From Paenibacillus gorillae (GTDB taxonomy: Bacteria > Bacillota > Bacilli > Paenibacillales > Paenibacillaceae): a stretch of 64,000 nucleotides of DNA. This document shows positions 16,768 through 25,276 of this stretch, piece by piece; position 1 is the first letter of the stretch; every line of letters starts with the position of its first letter. Location: NCBI RefSeq assembly GCF_000513275.1, contig NZ_CBVJ010000128.1, positions 1 to 64,000 of the forward strand, read 5' to 3'. The notes beneath the pieces were generated by a model. That model was given only the letters and a program-made list of their open reading frames with translations. It had not been told where the DNA came from and did not search any database. A program made the position numbers and the translations under genes.

Positions 16768-17274
16768 TTACGGGTTAGGCGGCGTCGGAACTGCCGGATC
16801 CCCTTCACGGCCAAGCCGTCTGCTTGCCGTCTCTTTTTTCCCAACAGCAGCAACGTGACGACCCGCCTTAGCTAGCCCATATACGGGCATATTGTTGTAG
16901 ACGGACTCATGTTGTTTTTCCGGGACCAAATACGTTTCATGATAAATACCTACCACACCACTCGTCCCGACCTTCTTGTTGAAGTTTTTCCAAGCTTCCA
17001 AGTGATTCGCGCCTTTCCGGGCATAATGCTCTAGCTGCTCAAACGAATTCCAGTATTGAACCAACGACACTCCGCGCCAAGTTAAATAGAAATTCATGTT
17101 CAGAAAGCCTAGCTCGCGGTTGCGGTAAAGCTCTTGAATCATCGGACTCATCGCCATGAATACGGGCAGCCACTTGTGTACGGCCCACAATCGGTTAATA
17201 CGCATGCCAATGATAAAAACAACGAAAGATCCATCCATTTCAGCCGTATACCGGCCCGGTATAACCTTGCTCAT
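16768..17274 (-). CDS. DUF4188 (monooxygenase-like) protein
   Basis: 168 residues. Recognised from the family's opening VIPGRYTAEMDGSFVVFIIGMRINRLW, here shortened to its hallmark MRINRLWAVHKW, and from FYLTWRGVSLVQYWNSFEQL and the late HETYLVPEK. Members resemble phenylacetaldoxime-dehydratase-related or dimeric alpha-beta barrel monooxygenase folds; the reaction is not established. It follows the TetR gene with a 15-bp gap, and both are probably read from one TetR-controlled promoter. The C-terminal tail is Pro-rich and poorly conserved. Confidence 0.8.
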   Translation of the reverse strand: MSKVIPGRYTAEMDGSFVVFIIGMRINRLWAVHKWLPVFMAMSPMIQELYRNRELGFLNMNFYLTWRGVSLVQYWNSFEQLEHYARKGANHLEAWKNFNKKVGTSGVVGIYHETYLVPEKQHESVYNNMPVYGLAKAGRHVAAVGKKETASRRLGREGDPAVPTPPNP

Positions 17275-17289
17275 CCTCTCACAGCTCCT

Positions 17290-17925
17290 TTAGTGATTTT
17301 CAAGCAATAATAGATGGGTTTCGTAAACATCAGCAACATCAGGCGAATTATACAATTGTGCTGTCAAAAATGCTCCGTAAAATATGGTCAGCAGCAGCTG
17401 AACCGCTCTATCCACGGTGATGCCGCTTCTTAGCTTCCCGCTCGTATGCGCCTCCGTCATACACTGGTGAAATAATTCGAACATGTTGGGCGACTGGGAG
17501 CCAAGCTTCACATGATGAGGAAACAGCAGCAGAACTTCCGCCTTACTCATCTCCGGCATATCGGGATGCATCTTCATCTCCGCCAGAAAAGAAATCAAGC
17601 TTGGCATGAGCCCAATACGTTGCTTATTCTGCTCCGCCACTTTGCCGATCAGATGCCTGACCGCGGTGAAGCCGCTCATCCCTTCCGCTTCAATCTCGAT
17701 GATTCGCTCGGTCAGCCAGACACGCATGAAATACAGCAGCAGATCCTCTTTCCTTTGAAAATATTTAAAAAAAGTGACCCGCGAAACTTCCGCTTCTCTG
17801 CAAATATCATCAAGCATGACTTCCCTGAACATCTTCTCTCCCATAAGAGATAAACTGGCATTATATAAGGCCACTTTGTTGCGGGCCTTCTTGAGTTCCC
17901 TCAATGGAATATCTGCAAGGGTCAC
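17290..17925 (-). CDS. TetR/AcrR-family repressor
   Basis: 211 residues from GTG 17925. The N-terminal helix-turn-helix contains MLDDICREAEVSRVTFFKYFQRKEDLL, whose core EAEVSRVTFFKYF is the standard TetR recognition helix region; the remainder is a helical ligand-binding and dimerisation domain. It heads an operon with the DUF4188 gene and has two palindromic sites just upstream (17945-17980), so it very likely represses its own operon until a small molecule binds. The ligand is unknown. Confidence 0.9.
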   Translation of the reverse strand: MTLADIPLRELKKARNKVALYNASLSLMGEKMFREVMLDDICREAEVSRVTFFKYFQRKEDLLLYFMRVWLTERIIEIEAEGMSGFTAVRHLIGKVAEQNKQRIGLMPSLISFLAEMKMHPDMPEMSKAEVLLLFPHHVKLGSQSPNMFELFHQCMTEAHTSGKLRSGITVDRAVQLLLTIFYGAFLTAQLYNSPDVADVYETHLLLLENH

Positions 17926-17944
17926 AGCACATCATCCTCTACAA

Positions 17945-17980
17945 TTAACTAACACTAGTTAAAATATTAACTCATGTTAA
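17945..17980. promoter_or_regulatory. Two TetR-type operators upstream of the TetR/DUF4188 operon
   Basis: Site 1 (17945-17962) is TTAACTA-ACAC-TAGTTAA, a perfect 7-bp inverted repeat. Site 2 (17967-17980) is TTAAC-TCAT-GTTAA. Both share TTAAC arms, begin 20 bases upstream of the TetR start codon and fit autoregulation. Confidence 0.7.
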
Positions 17981-18042
17981 TTTAAAGTGTCAAATGATAA
18001 ACTAAGCTGGCAATGCAGCTGACACACAGTCCCGCAATCGCA

Positions 18043-19159
18043 TCAACTGCGCGACAAAACGAAGGACTCAAATTGGGCAACGGAGTTGAACTGGTTCAGC
18101 GCCACGCCCTCGGATTTCAAGTGATCCTCTAATTTCTCGATTAGCGATAGAACCGCCAATCGCAACGGTTCGAAATCGGTTGGATTTAGCAAGGCAATGA
18201 GGTCGGGGTACCCGAACTGTTCATAGTACGTCCGATACTCGCCGCAGTTCAAGCTGCTCGGCCAGTTGCCTTTTTCTGCGGAATACAATATTCTGGCTAA
18301 CCCGTCTTGTACACCAATGGCAGCGAAAAAATGCCGTTTCGTAATGACCCTTCTCGCACGCGGTCAACAGCTTGTTCATCATCCCTCGTTCCTCTTCATA
18401 ATAGCCCTTCATCCGATCCCGATAGGAACGGGCCCCTTCCAGCTGATTTCTCCGCTCCGCTATCAAACTAAGCATATCGACAGTCAATTGCTCGCACGCA
18501 AGCATTATTTCATCCCGCGAATGGCTGAACATAATCGTATCTAAAAACTGCTCCAATTGAGCGGGCTTGATGGGCAGCTGCCTGACTTGCTCCCGATAAT
18601 GACCCCAACCTCGTGTATAGTAGACCTGATTCAAAAAGCACAACGATTCAAACAAGCTCGTCACAATTTCATGCGCTTGAACCCGGCAGTAGGACAGATC
18701 TTTAGGACTGGCAGGGAGCCGAAGCTGAGCCAAGCGAATAAAACAGCTCCCCATTGCAGTCTCAGCCTGTTGAATCAGCTTTAATGTATTGGACGGACTG
18801 CCCAGCGCAGCTATTGTCTCGCGGAGCCCCATAAATCTGTCCAGATCATCCGGCGACCGGACATATAGCAGCTCACAATCCGCTATTATCGTCGTGTTCC
18901 ATTCCTCGAAGGCTGCCATTCTTTCAGCGCGATCCCAAGGAATCGGCCAAAAGTCAAAGCTGATCCCTTCAATAATAAATTGCAGCTCGACTTCTCTCCC
19001 TCTTGGGGTAGCCGGAATAAAAAAGAAATCCAAATCCGAACGCTCCGTCGCTCTGCCTTGCAAATAAGACCCGTAATATCCGACGATGGCAACATCTTGC
19101 GAATAGTGGGTCTTAATGCGATCAACCATTATTTTTGCAACTGTAAATACATCGACCAT
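18043..19159 (-). pseudogene. Nucleotidyltransferase-domain protein, single-base frameshift
   Basis: The 5' part (19159 down to the shift) has the nucleotidyltransferase signature GSYLQGRATERSDLDFF near residues 30-46, with Asp42 and Asp44 as metal ligands, as in kanamycin-type and streptomycin-type nucleotidyltransferases. At a run of six A (18326-18331, T on the coding strand) the frame breaks. With one T fewer the reading continues as AFFAAIGVQDGLARILYSA into EKGNWPSSLNCGEY and a coherent C-terminus ending at 18043, for a total of about 371 residues. As it stands the product would end near residue 312. It may be a pseudogene, a phase-variable tract or a sequencing error. Confidence 0.8.
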
Positions 19160-19264
19160 GACAATGACGCCTCCTTAGGTAGCCGTTGTCTTAATCTAGC
19201 ATGTTGCCGGGGTCAGAGATATAGAAAGAACAATTCCCAGGGAACAATTCTTATTAGGGCTCGA

Positions 19265-19999
19265 TTAAATAGGCTGGCATCCTTTCGACAGAAGCCATTG
19301 CTCCCGCATACTGCACATTTGACCAGCATCCTTCTCATATATAATGGCCGTCTCTTGTCCATTCGCATAGTTGAACCTGACATAACCGCCCAGCTCCCGA
19401 TAGAACAGATAGCAAGTATATAGGGACTCCTCAATGAGATCAGGCGGAAAAGCCAAGCGGCACATGCCTGACAACTCCTCTAATGACAATTGCCCCTCTC
19501 CCGGAGGCAGTCTTAAAAACTTGTGATCCCTAGAACCCGTCCACGGTTCATAATAGATGGCTCCTTCTCGCCCGCTCCCATACATTCGGCCATAGATCTC
19601 GTCCAACGCCAAAGCATACGTTTCTTCGTCTTCTTGCTCGCTTATCTGCAGCATAAGCGCCTCTATCTGCTCCGCATGCCGCGGCAGCCAGAGCAGCTGT
19701 GATGTTGGAGGATGTAGCGCGAGGAAATCGCCATCCACTGTTGTGCCTATTGCCACGCATTGTGCAATTTGCTGCTGCGTAATCGGGCTATTCTCGTCAT
19801 GCTCCCATAAATCATACTCGGCAAAGGGCTTCAGCACTTCCGGATCCGGCAATTGAACATTCATCCACCCTCTATAAGTGCCCACGCCGAATCGCTGCAA
19901 AAAGTGTATGTATCCCGGTGGAGTAATAGCGGCGTTCACCTGCGATAACCTTTGCTTTTGACCATCAGTGAGCAGCTTTGGTTGTGATACGATATACAT
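19265..19999 (-). CDS. SMI1/KNR4 family protein
   Basis: 244 residues from ATG 19999 (AAGGTGAC upstream). The SMI1/KNR4 fold is suggested by PPGYIHFLQRFGVGTYRGWMNVQ, especially YIHFLQRFGVG, by DLWEHDE, and by IGTTVDGDFLALHP, the strand that usually reads G.d..Gd.l..d. In bacteria this superfamily is mostly immunity proteins against polymorphic toxins, but many members are orphans. No toxin gene is next to it, so a role in immunity is only possible. Transcribed alone. Confidence 0.7.
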   Translation of the reverse strand: MYIVSQPKLLTDGQKQRLSQVNAAITPPGYIHFLQRFGVGTYRGWMNVQLPDPEVLKPFAEYDLWEHDENSPITQQQIAQCVAIGTTVDGDFLALHPPTSQLLWLPRHAEQIEALMLQISEQEDEETYALALDEIYGRMYGSGREGAIYYEPWTGSRDHKFLRLPPGEGQLSLEELSGMCRLAFPPDLIEESLYTCYLFYRELGGYVRFNYANGQETAIIYEKDAGQMCSMREQWLLSKGCQPI

Positions 20000-20097
20000 G
20001 AGTCACCTTCCTAAAACGGTGTATTTGTATAATTATGCAAACAGTTTATCATAGTGAATAGTTGCTGTACTGAGACTTTTGTTTGAAAAAACGGACC

Positions 20098-20128
20098 AAA
20101 AACCCCGTCTGTAGGCAGACGGGGTTTT
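20098..20128 (-). terminator. Rho-independent terminator
   Basis: Perfect stem AACCCCGTCTG / CAGACGGGGTT, loop TAGG, then TTTTTGG on the minus strand, immediately after the inositol-phosphatase stop. Confidence 0.85.
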
Positions 20129-20134
20129 CACTTC

Positions 20135-20941
20135 CTATTGCAGGTCGTTGGAGAACTCTTTCAACGATTGCACAATCTGTTGATGCAGCGATTCGCTGGC
20201 TGCGAGGATTCCGCCACAGTAGACTCTGTCGATTGCATTGCCGTTCAGATCGGAGAACACATAGCCAAGCTCCTCCAATATGACTCGGCCAGCCCCATAA
20301 TCCCATGAGTTGACATAGTATTGTACATAGCCGCCCAGTACGCCTGTCGCCAAATCACTCAATTCCATCGTCGTTGCGCCATAATTTCTTACGCCGCGAA
20401 CTTGGGTGCCCAGTTTAAAAAAGTGCTCCCAGCGCTTCATTTCCTCTATGCTTCCCCATGGCGCATTAATCGCCATTAGCTCGTTCTCCAGCAAACCGTC
20501 TGGACGGGCGGCATTCAGTGCGACATCATTCAAGAACGCACCGCTGCCTTGATGGGCGCGGTACAGCTTTCCTGCCATCACGTCATAGATGATGCCGAAT
20601 ATTCCGCGGTCACGTTCACAGAATGCTACAGATATGGCGAAGTCCTTTTTACGGTTAATGAAATTGCTTGTACCATCGATAGGATCAATGATCCACATAT
20701 AGGGGCTGGATGAAGCCCGATTGCCGACGTTCTCTTCTCCCACTATGTTATGCTCTGGATAATGCTCGCTAATCTTGCTCACCAGAAACGTCTCAATCTC
20801 ACGGTCAACCTCAGTCACCACGTCGGAGTGGCTGGACTTTTGCTTAATTTCGGTATGCTCTTGAATTCGCTTCTTTATAATTTCCCCTGCTTCCACTATC
20901 CAAGGCAGAGACTGTTCATAGATTTCATATTCACCGCGCAT
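20135..20941 (-). CDS. Inositol monophosphatase family protein
   Basis: 268 residues from ATG 20941 (AAGGAGTGAG upstream). The lithium-sensitive phosphatase motifs are all present: the metal Glu in VGEEN, WIIDPIDGTSNF (motif 1) and WDYGAGRVILEE (motif 2). Members dephosphorylate inositol phosphate, 3'-phosphoadenosine phosphate, NADP or fructose bisphosphate; the sequence alone does not decide. Mg2+-dependent and cytosolic. Single gene with its own terminator. Confidence 0.92.
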   Translation of the reverse strand: MRGEYEIYEQSLPWIVEAGEIIKKRIQEHTEIKQKSSHSDVVTEVDREIETFLVSKISEHYPEHNIVGEENVGNRASSSPYMWIIDPIDGTSNFINRKKDFAISVAFCERDRGIFGIIYDVMAGKLYRAHQGSGAFLNDVALNAARPDGLLENELMAINAPWGSIEEMKRWEHFFKLGTQVRGVRNYGATTMELSDLATGVLGGYVQYYVNSWDYGAGRVILEELGYVFSDLNGNAIDRVYCGGILAASESLHQQIVQSLKEFSNDLQ

Positions 20942-21078
20942 GAGACCTCACTCCTTCGAATTTCTGCCGAAACATCAGCTGTACAATATACTCATTTTAG
21001 GGGAATCACAGGCAGTGATCAACCCTTATACAAGGGAACTTGAGGATGCATGCAGACGAGGCAATCCCTTATAAAAGG

Positions 21079-22764
21079 CTATGCTTTAAATTTGCTTATC
21101 GCTTCTTGCAGCTCTTGAGCCATCTTGCTTAAAGCTTCGGCTGAGGCGGACACTTCCTCCATCGCAGCAGTCTGTTCTTCCGAAGAAGAAGCTACGTTCT
21201 GCGAATTAGCTGCCGACTGTTCCGCGATACGAGCCACATTTCCCATCATTTCCAGCATACTTTGGGAGCTAGCGTTCACTTGTTCTACTATGGATGATAC
21301 CTCTTGCGACTCTACCGCGACTTGTTCGATGGAGATTGCAATTTCAGAGAAGGATTGGCCGGTGAGATGAACCATATCAATGCCTGCTTTGACAACCGAA
21401 GTGCCTTCATTCATCGATCGAACGGCTTTTGCCGTTTCTGATTGAACCTCTTGGATTAGTTCACGAACCTGACCGGCTGCCACGCTTGACTGCTCAGCCA
21501 GCTTCCTTACCTCTCCTGCTACTACGGCAAACCCTCGTCCTTCTTCGCCTGCCCGTGCAGCTTCGATTGAAGCATTCAGCGCCAATAGATTCGTTTGAGT
21601 AGATATGCTCGTAATCAACTCAGCAATTCCACTAATTTCTTTTGATTTTTCACCAAGGGTATATATAATCTCTGCCGTCTCGCTCGCTGAATTTCGAACA
21701 ATATTCATCTGTTCAATGGTCTGTGCAACCACTTTATTGCCCGCATCCGCTTTATCGTTAGCAGCAGTCGTTAGCTCTGCCACAAATTGAATCGAAGAAG
21801 CGGCCTGGTTCATTCCCTTCGTAATTTCAGCAGCCGCATTCGTTGCTGCCGCAGCACTGGACACTTGCGTTGCAGCGCCGGACGCCACTTCTTGAACTGC
21901 CGCTGCAATTTGTTCCGTTGCTTTACTGGTTTGCTCCGCACTTGCGGACAATTCCTCCGAAGTCGCCGCGACTTGATCCGTGTTTAATCCGACTTCACGA
22001 ATTAGATTACGCAAGTTCATCTTCATCTGATTGAAGGAACCGGCCAGCTGGCCAATTTCGTCCCGATTTTTCACCTGAATATCCGGTTGTGTCAAATCAC
22101 CTGCCGCAATTTTCTCTGCACCTCCTACAAGTGCAAGAATCGGCTTGGCAATGAGCTGAGAAATAAGGATCGCTATGCCAATGGCCAAGAGCAGCGAAAT
22201 CACACTTAATAACAAAATCGTCTGGATGACGCCGCTGACCAATTGAATGTTCGATTGCGTGCCTTCCTCCATCGAACGTGCCTGATCTACCACGATACGG
22301 TCGGCTATATTTCTAATCTCTCTTGCTAGTGGAGATGCCACTTCTACGGAATACCGTTTGGCTTCCGACGGGTTATCAGGAATGAGTGCAATGACTTTAT
22401 CCGACTCTGTTCTAAACTGAGTATTCAATACTGCAAGCTGATTCAGCATTTCCTTATGCTCTTCGCGTACAGCTAAACCGGCGGTCAGCTGTATAACCTT
22501 ATCCAGATCCGAAATCATCGTTGCCAATGTATCAATTTGGCCTTCCTCTTCCAACAATGCACCCCGCAAGCCGCTTATCGCCCTGGATGCATAAATTTGC
22601 ATATCCTTCGCATTCATCAGAATAACCGAACGGCGTTCAACTAAATCCGAATAGGAGTTGTTAATCTGCTGAATTTGAACATACGACATACTGCTTATCA
22701 TTCCAAGAAGAATGATAACGCCTAGGAAACCGGCCAACAATTTTTTGCGAATTGTAAAATTCAT
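21079..22764 (-). CDS. Methyl-accepting chemotaxis protein
   Basis: 561 residues. TM1 at ~8-28, a periplasm-facing four-helix-bundle sensor (4HB_MCP type, ~150 residues, opening IQQINNSYSDLVERRSV), TM2 at ~180-205, HAMP, then a long coiled-coil signalling domain. The hairpin tip with the CheA/CheW contact reads LLALNASIEAARAGEEGRG. Ala/Ser/Glu-rich flanks supply methylation sites. The ligand is unknown. Monocistronic; no sigma-D promoter could be recognised upstream. The 22765-22922 stretch holds nothing else that I can see. Confidence 0.93.
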   Translation of the reverse strand: MNFTIRKKLLAGFLGVIILLGMISSMSYVQIQQINNSYSDLVERRSVILMNAKDMQIYASRAISGLRGALLEEEGQIDTLATMISDLDKVIQLTAGLAVREEHKEMLNQLAVLNTQFRTESDKVIALIPDNPSEAKRYSVEVASPLAREIRNIADRIVVDQARSMEEGTQSNIQLVSGVIQTILLLSVISLLLAIGIAILISQLIAKPILALVGGAEKIAAGDLTQPDIQVKNRDEIGQLAGSFNQMKMNLRNLIREVGLNTDQVAATSEELSASAEQTSKATEQIAAAVQEVASGAATQVSSAAAATNAAAEITKGMNQAASSIQFVAELTTAANDKADAGNKVVAQTIEQMNIVRNSASETAEIIYTLGEKSKEISGIAELITSISTQTNLLALNASIEAARAGEEGRGFAVVAGEVRKLAEQSSVAAGQVRELIQEVQSETAKAVRSMNEGTSVVKAGIDMVHLTGQSFSEIAISIEQVAVESQEVSSIVEQVNASSQSMLEMMGNVARIAEQSAANSQNVASSSEEQTAAMEEVSASAEALSKMAQELQEAISKFKA

Positions 22765-22922
22765 CCTTTATACCTCACTTTTGCAAATATTTCATTCTGC
22801 ACTGCTTATTGAATATCCATAATAAGTCTTTTGAACTATAATACCCAAGACATTTTATCCCATAGGACCTACTTGTAACAGAATCTCCTTATCCTGCAGG
22901 TGAAGATCCATTAGATACAAAA

Positions 22923-22970
22923 AAAACTGCAAGACCGCTGCCGGAAAAGGCAGTGCGATCTTGCAGTTTT
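22923..22970 (-). terminator. Rho-independent terminator of the sigma/anti-sigma operon
   Basis: Long stem AAAACTGCAAGA..CGCTGCC / GGCAGTGCG..TCTTGCAGTTTT with loop GGAAAA region, then a run of T on the minus strand, 26 bp after the anti-sigma stop. Confidence 0.8.
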
Positions 22971-22995
22971 CTGTTTTTCTATACCTGCAGCTCTC

Positions 22996-23841
22996 TTATT
23001 TCTGTGGAGCCATGTTGTTATAGATGTTGGTCGCGTTCACTTTACCCGTGCTTACATCTTCAGTCGTAAATCCGGATACGATATTGCCGACTTTAAATTC
23101 TTTTTGCAGCAGTTCCTCCGATGGCGCAGCCGCAGTTGGTCCTTTGATGCCCAATTGAGTGTCCGGAGTTACCGTTACCCACAGGTCGCCAACCTTAAAG
23201 CTTTTTCCGTCTGGGCTTACTTCTGTAATCGTACCATCGATGTTGACAGCTGCTTTGCCTGATACAGGCGGTTTCGCGGCTTCGTCCTTTTGCGGAGCAA
23301 TATTGTTATAGATCACGTCTGCTGTTACTTTGCCCGTGTTAACATCCTGCGAAGTGAAGCCCGACACGATGTTGCCGACTTGGAAGTTCTTTTGCAGCAG
23401 ATCCTCCGATGGTTTTGCAGCTGTAGGCTCTTTGCTGCCCAGTTGAGTCTGATCTGTAATTTCTACCCAGAGATTGCCGACCTTGAAGCTTTTGCCGTCC
23501 GCACTTACTTCCGAGATCACGCCGTCAATGTTTACTGCCACTTTACCCATAATTGGCGGTTTTGCTGCGACATTGGCAGGTGGCGTATTTGGAACTGCTG
23601 GCGACTGCTGATTCATCGCGAAGAGACTCACCGACAACACCGCACATGCTGCAATTCCGACTGTCCAACCTGTTACTGTTCTTCTTTTTGCTTTTTCCAT
23701 TATTACCCGCTCCTTTTGATCGATCGTATTTGTTTGTGGTTTATTAGCCATTTCCGACAACAGCTTCTGATACGTTGCTTCTTGAAAATCCTCGCTTGTC
23801 TTCACACGCGACATCGCCGATTTATAAACAGATTTCTTCAT
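22996..23841 (-). CDS. Membrane anti-sigma-like protein with two tandem 92-residue repeats
   Basis: 281 residues from ATG 23841 (GGAGG eight bases upstream); a longer frame from TTG lacks support. Residues ~1-55 are cytosolic and charged, one membrane segment lies at ~58-78 (GWTVGIAACAVLSVSLF), and a Pro-rich linker leads to two tandem copies of a DUF5666-like beta domain, each running from KPP..GK.AVNIDG through GKSFKVG.LWV to GNIVSGFT and ending IYNN.APQK. The copies are about 80 percent identical, a recent internal duplication. Overlap with the upstream ECF sigma gene by 20 bases argues that it controls that sigma factor. What the outer domains sense is unknown. Confidence 0.8.
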   Translation of the reverse strand: MKKSVYKSAMSRVKTSEDFQEATYQKLLSEMANKPQTNTIDQKERVIMEKAKRRTVTGWTVGIAACAVLSVSLFAMNQQSPAVPNTPPANVAAKPPIMGKVAVNIDGVISEVSADGKSFKVGNLWVEITDQTQLGSKEPTAAKPSEDLLQKNFQVGNIVSGFTSQDVNTGKVTADVIYNNIAPQKDEAAKPPVSGKAAVNIDGTITEVSPDGKSFKVGDLWVTVTPDTQLGIKGPTAAAPSEELLQKEFKVGNIVSGFTTEDVSTGKVNATNIYNNMAPQK

Positions 23842-24319
23842 GATCCAGGCCTCCAATCTTCTCTTTTAAGATAAGGCGTCCTCTTGCAAGCCATGTACCT
23901 ACAGTCGCCGGCTTGGACTGCATAATAACTGCAATTTCCTGGATGGAATATCCCTCATAGTAGTGCAGATGAATCGGCATACGATACTTCTTGTCCAAAG
24001 CCAGTACGGCCTGCAAAACCTCATTTTCTTCCTTAGGGAGATAGCTCAAATCCTCGGGAACAGGGTTCCTGCTTTTGAACCATCCGGTCTTGAGCATGTT
24101 TTTACTTTTATTTATGGTGGTTCGAATCAGCCACGCTTTTTCATGTTCATTAGTTTCAAATACAGGGCGCTTTTGCAGATAGGCCAGGAACACTTCCTGA
24201 GTCACTTCTTCGGCATCCGCTATATTTTTCAAATACGTAAAAGCAACTTTGATCAAGCTTTGTGAATATAGATCCAAGGCCCTTCGTACAGATTCATTGA
24301 GCTCATATGAATTGTACAC
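23822..24319 (-). CDS. ECF-family RNA polymerase sigma factor
   Basis: 165 residues from the GTG at 24319, which follows AAAGGGGGT by six bases; an upstream in-frame GTG at 24337 is less well placed. Sigma-2 region: SLIKVAFTYLKNIADAEEVTQEVFLAYL, with the typical DAEEVTQEVF. Sigma-4 region: LDKKYRMPIHLHYYEGYSIQEIA, ending in a recognition helix (PATVGTWLARGRLILKEKI). It is coupled to the overlapping anti-sigma gene. The stretch upstream has no promoter I can assign with confidence, though CGTC at 24343-24346 could be part of an autoregulated ECF -10. Confidence 0.92.
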   Translation of the reverse strand: MYNSYELNESVRRALDLYSQSLIKVAFTYLKNIADAEEVTQEVFLAYLQKRPVFETNEHEKAWLIRTTINKSKNMLKTGWFKSRNPVPEDLSYLPKEENEVLQAVLALDKKYRMPIHLHYYEGYSIQEIAVIMQSKPATVGTWLARGRLILKEKIGGLDHEEICL

Positions 24320-24525
24320 CTCAGCACCCCCTTTCACTTTAAATACAACTGAGGACGCTCATATTTTTCATTACCGCAAATATTTTTTTTAGCATCGGGC
24401 TATTATGAATAAAATAAACGTGGTACGCAGGAGAAAAGTTCGGATATTAACATTAACTTACCTGGCGTGGCCACCCTGCATAGCTATAGACGCTTCTAGC
24501 CTCCCGCTCTGCTTATATATAGAAA

Positions 24526-24711
24526 CAAAATGCAAAAGTGCAGTTTGTTAAGCCAAAAGTCGCCGCATCTTGCCGTCAAAATGTAAAAGTGCAGTTTGAA
24601 TGAGCATTTGGAGGCTATTTTCATGATTTTCAGATCTTCAACATGCACTTTTACATTTTGAACGCTATAATCAACTAGTTTCTTCCCATTAAAATGCAGT
24701 TTTGCATTTTG
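24526..24711. repeat. 186-bp four-box palindromic element, copy B
   Basis: Boxes start at 24526 and 24577 (forward, CAAAATGCAAAAGTGCA and CAAAATGTAAAAGTGCA) and at 24644 and 24695 (reverse, TGCACTTTTACATTTTG and TGCAGTTTTGCATTTTG), again 51, 67, 51 bp apart. Unlike the other copies it sits between the 5' ends of two divergent genes (ECF sigma and HxlR), about 206 bp and 145 bp away, with no terminator found beside it. The forward boxes are followed by GTTTG in both cases. The rest of 24320-24856 shows only the HxlR promoter region. Confidence 0.92.
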
Positions 24712-24856
24712 GCAGCTTGAAGCGCAGGGAATTGCGGTGTGAAGCGATCACCAACAATTAATGGAATAGAAATTGGTTTGGCATCTGCTAACCGATCCCT
24801 GTAAAATATAAAGTAAGAGTACTATGATCCTGTACCTGAAAAGGAGGGTGTGACGG

Positions 24857-25201
24857 ATGACCGAGAGTTGTGTTCCTACAGGTGTGACGCTAAAAGAAAC
24901 TGGATTCGGCTATACGCTGTCCTTAATCGGCGGTAAATATAAAATGATTATCCTGTACTGGCTTTCCGAAAATGGGGTGATGAGGCATAATCACCTGCAG
25001 CGAAGCATCGGCACGATTTCCTTCAAAACGTTAAGCCTCATGTTGAAAGAGCTGGAAGCTGACGGTCTTATCATGCGAAAAGAATATCCTCAGGTGCCGC
25101 CTAAAGTCGAATATTCTTTATCGGAGCGCGGCCGCTCTCTTCTGCCATTGTTAGACATGATGTGTGAATGGGGCGAGCATAACCAGTTAACCACTGTCTA
25201 G
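24857..25201 (+). CDS. HxlR-family transcriptional regulator
   Basis: 114 residues from ATG 24857 (AAAAGGAGGGTG upstream). The HxlR winged helix is clear: LSLIGGKYKMIILYWL, FKTLSLMLKELEADGLI and VPPKVEYSLSERGRSL. These regulators sense aldehydes, quinones, diamide or other electrophiles and usually control a neighbouring oxidoreductase. The convergent flavodoxin-fold reductase next door fits. Both promoter regions contain GTAC/AAGTA-type elements (GTAAGAGTAC near 24815 here), so autoregulation is likely. No obvious single redox Cys beyond Cys5 and Cys105. Confidence 0.92.
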   Translation: MTESCVPTGVTLKETGFGYTLSLIGGKYKMIILYWLSENGVMRHNHLQRSIGTISFKTLSLMLKELEADGLIMRKEYPQVPPKVEYSLSERGRSLLPLLDMMCEWGEHNQLTTV

Positions 25202-25223
25202 TCTCCGCAGCGGAATATTTAAT

Positions 25224-25268
25224 CACAAAAAAGAAGGATCTCCACATGTGGAGACCCTTCTTTTTGTG
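25224..25268. terminator. Bidirectional terminator between convergent genes
   Basis: Very long near-perfect palindrome CACAAAAAAGAAGG-A-TCTCCACATGTGGAGA and its complement, with A/T runs on both sides, shared by the HxlR gene and the reductase. Confidence 0.9.
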
Positions 25269-25276
25269 CAATTGAA

